Of a DNA stretch of 64,000 bases, positions 55,648-64,000 are shown one piece after another. The notes under the pieces were generated by a model, which had not been told where the DNA came from, searched no databases, and saw only the letters and a list, made by a program, of their open reading frames with translations. The DNA is from Pseudoips prasinana (lineage: Eukaryota; Arthropoda; Insecta; Lepidoptera; Nolidae): the NCBI GenBank assembly GCA_951640165.1, contig OX621240.1:10986713-11050712 (forward strand), in the 5' to 3' direction. Position numbers and translations under genes: made by a program. Each line of letters starts with the position of its first letter. Positions within the stretch are counted from its first letter, which is position 1.

Positions 55648-58485
55648 TGATAAGTCATATAAAATAGCCACATATAATTGCAAGAACGTGAAACGGTCTC
55701 TTGAAAGTATTAGAGCGAACTGTGTGCATCCTACGATATCGTAGCTCTTCAAGAAACCTGGTTACTCCCAGAAGATATCTCGTATCTAACCAGTGTTGAC
55801 CGTGACTTCGCCAGCGTTGGTACTTCTGCAGTCGATACCAGTAAGGGGATGTTATTGGGTCGCCCCCATGGTGGAGTGGCATTATTATGGCGGAAAAGTG
55901 TTTTCTCCAATGTGTTAGTAGTTAGTTGTGACAATCCACGCGTGTGTGCTATTAAAATTATGATGCAGAATAAAGCAGTGTTAGTGGTGAGTTTATACAT
56001 GCCTACGGACCAGGCGGATAATCTAGTCGAGTTTACAGACTGCTTGGGACTGGTGAGTGCTATTATAGACACTGAGGAAATAGATTCAGCTTTTGTTTTG
56101 GGCGATTTTAATGCTCATCCGAATGAACCATTTTATGACGAACTTATGTATTTTTGTAAGGAATGTAATCTTACCTGTGTAGATATTGAACAACTAGGAT
56201 TACATTCCAGTAGTTACACTTTTGTGAGTGAAGCTCATGGTACGACAAGGTGGCTGGACCATTGTCTGGTTACAGAATCTGCTTTGCAAACAGTAACAAA
56301 TGTACATATAAATTACGATGTTTTGTGGTCAGATCACTTTCCATTATGTATCAGTTGTAATTTTGATCATTTAAATCCGAAAATTTTTAGTAATGCCATG
56401 TCTTCGGAAAACGTTACAACATGTGTGGCATGGGGTGATAGGAAACCCCCTCAGATAGCTCAATATACGAAATATTGTAATAGTCGTCTACGACTTATAG
56501 ACTTCCCGTCAGTTTTTAGAGAATGTTGTGATAAGACGTGTTCTAATAGTCACCACAAAGTAATTCTAGACCATATGTATAACGACATAGTTACTGCCCT
56601 TTGTGACTCATCTATGGCTAGCAAACGACCGCGGCAGCGAGGAAGCGTGCGTAGGAAGGAAAGCAATGTACAGGGATGGAATACCTATGTTAAGGACTCT
56701 CACAGGGTGGCCAGGTTAAATTTTCATAACTGGGTTTCGCACGGTAAACCACGATATGGTCCGATTTATGAAGATATGTGCGAGAGTAGAAAAATATTTA
56801 AGGCACGGTTAAAATGGACTCAAAATAATTATGAGCAATTAAAAATGAATAAGTTAGCTACTCAATTTCGTAAAAAAGATTTTAAGAGCTTTTGGAAGAG
56901 TACTAGTAAATTTAATGTACGGCCGGGCCTCCCTGTGAGTGTGAATGGGGTATCCGAGCCCAAAAATATTGCAGAAATATTTAAACAACAGTTTTATATA
57001 ACTTCACCCTTAGGCCCGTCGACTTCGAAGGTGCTGGATACTGGGTTTCATAGTTCCGGGACGGTAAGAATTACAGCCAAAATGGTGGCTCACGCTATCA
57101 AGCGTATAAAGAGAGGCAAATCTCCCGGCCACGATGGCCTCAGTATCGAGCACCTTATACATGCTGGACCCCACATTGCACGAGTACTGGCCATATTTTA
57201 TTCACTCTGTTTAAGCCATTCATATTTACCTCTAGATTTAATGAAAACAATTGTCGTGCCAATTGTGAAAAACAAAACAGGTGACTTGTCTAGTAAAGCA
57301 AACTACAGGCCCATTTCATTAGCAACTGTGGTAGCTAAGGTGCTTGACAGTGTGCTTGATGTTCAATTGGACCAGTACGTAAAGCTACACGATAATCAAT
57401 TTGGTTTCAGACCACAATTATCGACGGAAAGCGCCATTTTGTGCTTGAAGCACACTGTTAAGCACTATACCGATAGACGAACGCCGATCTACGGCTGTTT
57501 TCTCGATATGTCAAAGGCTTTCGACATGGTGTCATATGACATTCTGTGGCGGAAGTTACGGGATATAGAACTACCTTGTGACTTGATTAATATATTCAAG
57601 TACTGGTATAGAAATCAAATAAATACTGTGCGTTGGGCGGGAGCTCTTTCAACTCCTTATAAACTAGAGTGCGGAGTGAGGCAGGGTGGGCTTACCTCAC
57701 CCCGCCTTTTTAATTTATATATCAATGAGCTGATTGTGGCGCTCAGTAGCTGCCGTGTTGGCTGTCACATAGAAGATGTGTGTGTTAATAATATAAGTTT
57801 CGCTGATGACATGGCATTATTAAGTGCTTCGGTTTGTGGCATTAGAAAGTTGCTAAATATATGTGAGGGTTATGCAGCGTCCCACGGTCTAATGTACAAT
57901 ACAAGCAAAACGGTGTACATGGTGTTTGCGTCAGGAACTAAGTGCCCCTCTAGTGTTCCTCCTATCAAGCTAAATGGCAATGACTTGGAGAGAGTAAATC
58001 ATTTTAAATATCTGGGACACGTATTGACAGTAGACCTAAGGGATGACGCGGATATGGAACGTGAGCGGAGAGCACTATCCGTGAGAGCTAATATGATAGC
58101 ACGCAGGTTTGCACGTTGTTCAAATGAAGTGAAAATAACCCTTTTTAAAGCATATTGTACATCCCTTTACACGTGCAGCCTGTGGGCAAATTATACACGC
58201 AGAGCGCATAGTGCTCTCCGTGTTCAATACAACAATGCATTCAGGACATTGTTGCGGCTGCCCCGCTACTGCAGTGCATCGGGCATGTTTGCGGGGGCGC
58301 GCATCGATTGCTTCTACGCTACTCTGCGCAAGCGGTGCGCGTCCATGCTAAGCAGAGTGCGGGCCAGCCGAAATTCCGTCTTGGCTGTCATAGGAAACAG
58401 GCTAGATTGCCCTTACGTCAGTCACTGGATCGGTCTGCATGTGCAGCTTGATACACTGACTCACGCAAGAAGCCATTGCTGTTAG
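55640..58485 (+). CDS. CR1/Daphne-like LINE ORF2, endonuclease and reverse transcriptase, one frameshift
   Basis: The likely start is ATG 55640. The first ~30 codons contain the KIATYNC endonuclease strand. A 1-base shift near 55720-55735 moves the frame; the new frame at once reads IVALQETWL (catalytic Glu). The open frame from Met 55849 is 878 aa: GDFN near 85, LDH and SDHFPL endonuclease motifs, RT fingers KSPGHDGL and NYRPISLA, motif A FLDMSKAFD, motif B GVRQGG, FADD at 651-654, and thumb YLGHVLT. The C-terminal region has LRVQYNNAFR and YCSASGMF. Two diverged relatives of this C-terminus lie at 11647-12111 and 60005-60290. The indel could be a real mutation or a sequencing error. Confidence 0.88.
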
Positions 58486-58796
58486 AGTTGTAAATGTAAA
58501 ATTATATTGTAGATACTAACATAGTTTTTAAGATTTATGTTTTACTAACAAAATGGATCCTTGTAATCTGATTGAAAATAAATTTATTATAATATGAAGG
58601 AAAATGTTCATTTTTAAAACTAATAAGAAATAACAACACGTGCAACTGACATTTCAGTAGGATTTTGTGGAGTGACTACACTTACTTCTTGAATGCTGCA
58701 AAAGTAGCGAAGTATGGAACTTTTAAAAGGAAATATGGCACAAGATAGAATCAAGTAACTTTCTTGCGGCACGCTTTTTCCTTTACTTTGATATGT

Positions 58797-58992
58797 GACG
58801 GGCCTGTTGGTGTGGTTCGCAAATGCTTGCTTCTCACGCCGGAGTTTGTGGGTTCGATTACCACCCAGCACAGATATTTGTGTGCATGAATATCTCTGTT
58901 CTTGCATGCATGTCCTGAGTCTGGGTGTAATTATCTATATAAGTATGTATTTAAAAAAGAAAAGTAATATATGTAGTATATCAGTTATCTAC
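58797..58992 (+). mobile_element. SINE A, 3'-truncated
   Basis: The head has TGGTGTGGTTCGCAAATGC and GGGTTCGATTACC. It ends after TCAGTTATCTA without the conserved tail. Confidence 0.8.
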
Positions 58993-59727
58993 AATAATAT
59001 ACAAAAAGTAACTCTTTGTATCTTCACTAATTTGTATCTCGGTCTCAACTTCCGTTCGCCTCGCTCGATCACACTTTTCGTAACGCTCTCGTCGTGCATT
59101 CGCCAGTTTGCTCCCCAAGTCAAGCATGCGTAAAGAAAATTTACTTAAATAGCAAACAGTATTTTAAGAGGCGACTAAAATAATTATTGGGAAATATACT
59201 ATTTACCGCGAAAAGGGCTATTATCGTGTGCGAGGAGAATTGTCACGGCTATTCGGCGACCTAGAAGAGGACTGAATTGTTAGTATACATATGCTGCCTT
59301 GGAAGTAGTAATACTGGAAAAGATAGAAATAAATATCCCTTGCAGAGGAGCTGCTCGAAAGAAGTCACTTATATGTTCCGCAGGAGATAACGGTTCCCTT
59401 CCATAAATGTATGGATCGTGGAAATCCCTTAAAACCAAGAATCCATTACGTAGGTAATAAAAAGTTTTGCGTGAGCGACAACGAATAAACTTCCAACATA
59501 GTTAAAAGTTACTAAGAACTGAAGTCAAAATACTTTTATATGGTTTTCGACAAAACAGAAGCAAAAAATATAATGATTACTATTGATACTATTGACAATA
59601 ACTTGATACGAGCTAGCTAAATATCATCGCTATAATAAAATAAATTTTATAAATGTTTTCATAAAATAAATACAATGTGTACCTAAATATCTATGTTAAC
59701 AGAAATAATAATGTATAAAACTATATT
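58993..59727. other. No recognised feature
   Basis: Sequence between SINE A and a LINE relic. Nothing coding is seen. Confidence 0.45.
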
Positions 59728-59933
59728 ACTACAGACATGTTCGGACTTACAAGCGCTTTTTTAAAGTCAACGTGATTTTTTATTTTTTTTTATTTAATAA
59801 AGTACCAAGTGTAGTACTTTATATATATTACAATCTAGTCTAGAGACTAATAAGTAATTTTATATTAACCTAAACTTCTACATAAACAACTACGTCTACG
59901 TGAATAAAAACCTTTTTTATTTTATTTTATTTA
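59728..59933 (+). mobile_element. Diverged LINE 3'-end relic (unclassified)
   Basis: ACAAGCGCTTTTTTAAAGTC near 59750 and CTACGTGAATAAAAACC near 59893 are the plus-strand versions of the same 3' end, apparently duplicated or interrupted. Confidence 0.5.
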
Positions 59934-60290
59934 GACAATAATAATAATAATACGTTTATTTTAAGTTTAAAAACAATTGTAAGTAAAACTTAGCGGTAAG
60001 TAATAAAATGTAATAGTTATTTGAATTTCACCGCTGCGACATGCATGTCGCGGCATCTTCTTATAAACGGACAGTCTATCCTGACCGGGATCATTTTCAG
60101 CACTATGTTGGAAATAGCTCGCACCCAGCGCACCAAAGATTTGCCGCGCTTGCGTATTGTTGTATAAAAATAATTAGTTCGCGCTTCGGCGAACATAGCT
60201 GAGGCACTGCAGTAGCGAGGTAGTCCCAACATAGCCCTAAACGCATTGTTGAACTGTGCGCGGAGGGCACTGTAGGATTTTAGTATTAGG
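59934..60290 (-). pseudogene. CR1/Daphne-like LINE 3'-end relic
   Basis: Coding on the minus strand: SALRAQFNNAFRAML, then GLPRYCSASAMFAEART, ending with a stop at 60017. A 3' UTR and an ATT-repeat tail (59939-59952) follow. It is 5'-truncated and diverged from the copy at 54.3-58.6 kb. Confidence 0.75.
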
Positions 60291-60970
60291 ATAGATTATG
60301 AATGACAGTTGAAATTTGATTATATGAAACATCCTCAAATCTTGCTAACCCTGGCCATCTCCACTGTGACTAGTTATCTGTACAGAGGCAAGGGTCTAGA
60401 ACGAGTCTAGAACCGCCATCTTTGTGATTTCATTACCTTAGCAACTGGGAATTTTATCACTTTTGCAGCATTGAGCTTTTTGGTTGAAAACAACGTCACG
60501 CTTCCCATACATACTAGTATACTGTGTATACATGCTTACTGTTTGGGTGAACAAAAAGCGTGAAACTCGCGTCATCGCTTCCCATGAACTATATGTTTAC
60601 TATGTATACATGTACATAGATAGACCTCCGTGCCGACTGCCCCGCATGTGTTTTTTTCCATGGGTCATATTTTTTATTTAGTTCCATAATTTATTTAAAC
60701 TGCAATAAATAAAATTTTTAGGTTTGAAGAACTTTGTTATCATAAAACACCGAAAAGTTACTTATATGATAATAATATTTATTTCTTAAGTCTAATTTTG
60801 TATTGTCATTACATATAATACATTGGGCTTACGTAATGCATTATGTCAATGTTCTGTTCACATCGTTACGTAATGATATACGAGTCCCTCCGTGACATAT
60901 TGAATAAGCCTTGATTTATACGCATTAAACATGTTTACATGCTTTACGGTTATCATTGGTTTACCATATT
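60291..60970. other. No recognised feature
   Basis: Short open frames only. An imperfect repeat of TACTAGTATACTGTGTATACA-like sequence recurs near 60520 and 60600. Confidence 0.4.
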
Positions 60971-61204
60971 TTTTAGGGTTCCGTACTCAAAGGGTAAAAC
61001 GGGACCCTATTACTAAGACTTCGCTGTCTGTCTGTCCGTCTGTCACCGGGCTGTATCTCATTAACGATGATAGTGAGACAGTTGACATTTTCACAGATGA
61101 TGTATTTCTGTTGCCGCTATAATAACAAATACTAAAAAAAACAGAATACATATTTAAGGGGGCTCTCATACAACAAACGTGATTTTTTTCTCGTTTTTAT
61201 AGAA
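60971..61204 (+). repeat. Family A2 interspersed repeat, left part
   Basis: TTAGGGTTCCGTACTCAAAG to ACAACAAACGTGATTTTTTT. It is interrupted by a Helitron at 61205 and resumes at 61417-61450. Confidence 0.72.
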
Positions 61205-61416
61205 CTAGCTGTGCCCTGCGGTTTTACCCGCGTTAAACTTTATAAAATATGGCCTATGTGTTATCCTAACTATAAAAATTAGCCTATGTTCTTTCTCAGG
61301 GTCTAGACCATCTGTATACCAAATTTCATTCAAATCCGTTTCGTAGTTTTGGCGTGAAAGAGTAACAGACACACAGACAGACAGAGTTACTTTCGCATTT
61401 ATAATATTAGTTAGGA
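61205..61416 (-). mobile_element. Helitron-like element nested in a family A2 repeat
   Basis: Minus strand: TCCTAACTAATATTATAAAT at the start, GCGGGTAAAACCGC hairpin and GGGCACAGCTAG at the end, flanked by A and T. The host repeat resumes as TGGTACGGAACCC right after it. Confidence 0.75.
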
Positions 61417-61450
61417 TGGTACGGAACCCTTCCTGCGCGAGTCCGACTCC
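61417..61450 (+). repeat. Family A2 repeat, right end
   Basis: TGGTACGGAACCCTTCCTGC then GCGAGTCCGACTCC. Confidence 0.6.
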
Positions 61451-61764
61451 TGACTCGCAACAAGCTTGCAACTCCTGAAGCTTCAATAACTCGTTGCCGA
61501 TCTATTGGAAACCTTATTAGGTCCCATGCATCTTTAGAGAAAACTGTGTCAAATAGTTCGTTCTACAGCCTCAGTGTAAGCGGGAGCAAGTCAGGCTCTT
61601 ACGCTCATTATTGTAATCCGATGTATCCAAAACAACAGGGTAAGATAAAGTGCAGAACTTATAGTTTTACGTGGACATCAGGTTACGCGTGTATAATACC
61701 TCCAATTTCCAGACTGTTATACTAGGTGTTATTTTTATAGCCGAAAAACAGCAATGACGCCAAA

Positions 61765-61838
61765 ATGCAATGAACCCATGACTAGACCGCAGTTGAACAC
61801 GCTACCGCTAAACCAACGAGGCAGTGAGTAATAAACCC
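61765..61838 (-). mobile_element. SINE D-like head relic
   Basis: On the minus strand it reads GTTGGTTTAGCGGTAGCGTG, then GTTCAACTGCGGTCTAG: A- and B-box-like segments of SINE D type, diverged. Confidence 0.45.
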
Positions 61839-61849
61839 TTTATTACTAA

Positions 61850-62027
61850 CTAGCCATACCCCGCGGTTTTACCCACGTTAAACTATATAAATTATAATCT
61901 ATGTGGTAAACCGGGGTATCAGCTAACAACATACCAAATTTTATTAAAATCGCTTCAAGCGTTTCGACGTGAAGAAGTATGAAACATACACACTCACAAA
62001 TATTTCGCCTTTACAATATTAGTGCGA
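61850..62027 (-). mobile_element. Short Helitron-like element
   Basis: Minus strand: TCGCACTAATATTGTAAAGG start and a GTGGGTAAAACCGC hairpin followed by GGGGTATGGCTAG. The RTE copy at 62036 lies directly next to it. Confidence 0.65.
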
Positions 62028-62035
62028 TTATTATG

Positions 62036-62389
62036 TAAGAGAGCGTAGTGGTGTGAAAGAGGATGTAGTCACAAAGATTGAAAAAGGCGTGCTGAGATGG
62101 TTTGGCCATTTAGAAAGGATGAAAGAAAGAAGATTGACAAAAGAAGTATACCTGGCCTGTGTGAGTGGGACAACCGGAAGGGGAAGACCACGTCGAACAT
62201 TCTCTGACCAAATTGGAGATGTTCTCAAGAAAGGGCAGGTCAGAAGTACCCTAAACCGGCGATCATGTATGAAGAATATAATGACAGTAATCGAGGTAAA
62301 AGAAGTATGCAAAGATCGTCACAAATGGAAATCCGTTGTCTCTGCCTACTCCTCTGGGAAACAGGCGTGAGTCTATGTATGTATGTATG
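62036..62389 (+). mobile_element. RTE-type LINE, 3'-end copy
   Basis: This is a severely 5'-truncated copy of the same family as 52356-53963, in the opposite orientation. TATTATG at 62029-62035 and 62390-62396 is the likely target duplication. It ends with GTGAGTCT and ATGT repeats. Confidence 0.82.
62041..62370 (+). pseudogene. RTE-type RT C-terminal fragment
   Basis: The frame is open from the junction and has a Met at 62053 that is only incidental. It reads [20 protein letters not shown], then GRGRPRRTF and ends SGKQA-stop, matching the last 105 residues of the minus-strand RTE protein at 52373 with only a few changes. It lacks RT and endonuclease catalytic regions. Confidence 0.85.
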
Positions 62390-62396
62390 TATTATG

Positions 62397-63095
62397 AAGC
62401 AAAAGACACTAATGCCTGTGTTTGTAAAAATATAAATAACCAATTTAAAACATCCTCTGGTAATTAATAAAACCTTATTCAAAATTCTTATAGAACAACA
62501 AATCTATTCAAAATCACCAGTCATCGCTGTCACCTCGTTTAATTACTTCCAAGATGCTGAGGTCGAGCCCTTTGCCCGTCAAAATGAATGACAAACCGCT
62601 TGGTCACCTGGTTTATCACGGCCATTTTGACTAGATGGTATTTTGTTAATGACTAACTCCCGCCCGTAGCTTTGTTCGCAGACACCATAGCAACGATAAA
62701 GTTTGTAATTTTATTGTTGTTATTGTTTATGCACAAAATACGGAACCGTTTATAGGATCACTCGTGTGTTTGTATGTATGTTTGTCACAGTCGTATTTAT
62801 CAAAATCTACTAGAACGATAAAGTTGAAGTATGGTACACATATTAACCTAAGCACGGATGTGTAACTAAAATAAATATTATTTTATCTTGTATTCACTAG
62901 ATATATTTATAATTATGTTTTTCTAATTATACTAACTTGTCTTACTCGTTTATTCCTTAAAAACTGTATAGAATATGTTTTATTAAACATCTAAGCAAAT
63001 TCAACTTTTCATTGTAATTAGCATTTTAAACAAATTTTTAATTTAATTTTTTTCGAAGTCAATTCACAAAATTGGAAATATATAATAATATTAAT
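62397..63095. other. AT-rich stretch
   Basis: Right flank of the RTE copy. No gene or repeat recognised. Confidence 0.45.
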
Positions 63096-63450
63096 TCAGA
63101 AATCCCTGCAAAGCAATGGGATTACATATACCTTCCTAGTACTTAGTAATATCAAGCTAATAACAACCTTAACAGCTCCCAACAAAATCTTTTTTCGTTT
63201 AAGAAGTACCAAAGATAGTACATAAGTCAACATTTCATTCATTGATGACTTCTTCAAGAGTTCATAAAAGTAGTTTATAATAATAAAATAAGCTATAGTC
63301 ATAGTCAGTCCTATGATGGAAGATATTTGGACTATAAAAGTCACGTCAATGAATCTGTTGGATACTAGATTATGCTTATGGTTCCGTATCATTATATTCA
63401 TGACGAGATTCGATAGGTATCTAATTATTAGACGATAAGCTCAACTTCAT
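63096..63450 (-). other. Open frame with hydrophobic segments, possible exon or exon relic
   Basis: The frame is open for about 115 codons, 101 of them from a Met at 63401. Two or three stretches could span a membrane (FIVQISSIIGLTMTIAYFII, LLGAVKVVISLILL) with basic residues between them. AG/GTATAT near 63141 could be a 5' splice site. The pattern would suit a fragment of an insect chemoreceptor or other multi-pass protein, but I do not recognise it. It may be chance in AT-rich DNA. Confidence 0.25.
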
Positions 63451-63462
63451 CAATTTAACTAT

Positions 63463-63574
63463 CTACAATTCCAATCTGTAAAATTTTCCCAATTGAAAGT
63501 GAACCTTATACTTTTGCGATAAACTTGTAAATCTTTAAGAGAAATTTGACTGATTGGATGTGCTGGCCTCTGTA
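63463..63574. mobile_element. Partial TA-type MITE
   Basis: CCAATCTGTAAAATTTTCCC to GATGTGCTGGCCTCTG then TA. The first inverted end is missing. Confidence 0.7.
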
Positions 63575-63716
63575 CGTTTACCCCAGGTTGGTAGAGGGTC
63601 CTGGATCAAGACCACCGGACGATTAAATTTATAGTTTAATATTTTTAGGATTACACTTAAAAGCTTGGGTACCTAAGCTTGTTTGCTGACTTGTTATCAA
63701 AATGCAAGATTGATAA

Positions 63717-64000
63717 TAAATAAAATAAAATAGCCTTTATTGCTCCTTCCTTATCAGTATTACATAATGCTTACAAAGTTTGCCTACTTACTAAAATAAA
63801 CTAAAATTCATGCAATATATTTAATAATATTAAGCATTATCGGCAACTGGATATTTATCTGGAACAGCTTGTCTATTGACAAAGGCCTCCTCTAAAGATT
63901 TCCAAGTATTTCTGTCTCTTGCTATACGGGTCCATGTCGGTACAGCTATTTTCTTAAAATCATCTTCCCATTTTTTACTCTGTCTTCCTCTTTTTCTTTT
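63717..64000 (-). mobile_element. RTE-type LINE (third family), 3' end running off the window
   Basis: It begins on the right with coding sequence and has a ~110-bp 3' UTR ending in a TTATT-rich tail (minus strand; AATAAAATAAAATAGCC on the plus). It continues beyond base 64000. Confidence 0.7.
63830..64000 (-). pseudogene. RTE-type C-terminal fragment, partial at the window edge
   Basis: The open 56-codon stretch reads KRGRQSKKWEDDF, then TWTRIARDRNTWKSLEEAFV and a stop at 63830. This is the conserved end of RTE-clade proteins (GRP-x-x-RWxDD, then a final AFV). Whether the upstream RT is intact cannot be seen here. Confidence 0.7.

Larger units (their letters stand above)
54323..58590 (+). 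mobile_element. Nearly complete two-ORF LINE, CR1/Daphne-like
   Basis: The order is a short 5' region, ORF1 (54433-55647), ORF2 (55640-58485) and a ~105-bp AT-rich 3' UTR. A possible 7-bp duplication AATATGA occurs at 54316-54322 and 58591-58597, but in AT-rich DNA this is weak. Clade placement (CR1/L2/Daphne group) is from the RT style and the two-ORF layout. Only the RT identity is certain. Confidence 0.78.

Overview
This window looks like intergenic or intronic DNA from an AT-rich insect genome, most likely a moth or butterfly (Lepidoptera). That call rests on the repeat types: Jockey, RTE and CR1-like LINEs, a Ty3/gypsy element with a CHCC-type Gag, tRNA-derived SINEs, and short Helitrons ending in a GCGG/CCGC hairpin plus CTAG. 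No convincing host protein-coding gene, rRNA or functional tRNA gene was found. Nearly all long open frames belong to retrotransposons. Species and family names were not checked against any database.

The centrepiece (28.3-42.8 kb) is a three-level nest on the minus strand. A full-length Jockey-like LINE (28288-42808, 11-bp target-site duplication) is split by a Ty3/gypsy LTR element (29643-38297, target duplication AGCC). The right-hand LTR of that element is split by a CR1-like LINE (34761-38173, duplication AGTAT). The two LTRs differ at only 2 of 575 positions, so the last two insertions are recent. The Jockey ORF1 and the gypsy gag and pol are open. The Jockey ORF2 is split and also damaged in RT motif A. 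The innermost LINE has one stop and one frameshift.

Left of the nest (0-28 kb) there is only interspersed-repeat debris: SINE families A, B, C and D, Helitrons, a TA-flanked MITE family, RTE and Jockey 3' ends, a TIR element, and several long hairpins. Right of the nest, 44-48.4 kb is unremarkable AT-rich sequence. A GC-rich Harbinger-like MITE with TTA duplications sits at 50970-51219. An RTE-type LINE (52356-53963) is inserted in an array of ~148-bp tandem units. It is followed by a nearly complete two-ORF CR1/Daphne-like LINE (about 54323-58590, one frameshift). The right end (59-64 kb) holds more LINE relics, two Helitrons, a second RTE copy and the start of another RTE-type LINE that runs off the window.

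The elements form a layered community. LINEs supply reverse transcriptase, SINEs A and B share a LINE-like 3' tail, and MITEs and Helitrons sit inside SINEs and other repeats. Several insertions can be ordered in time from their exact junctions.
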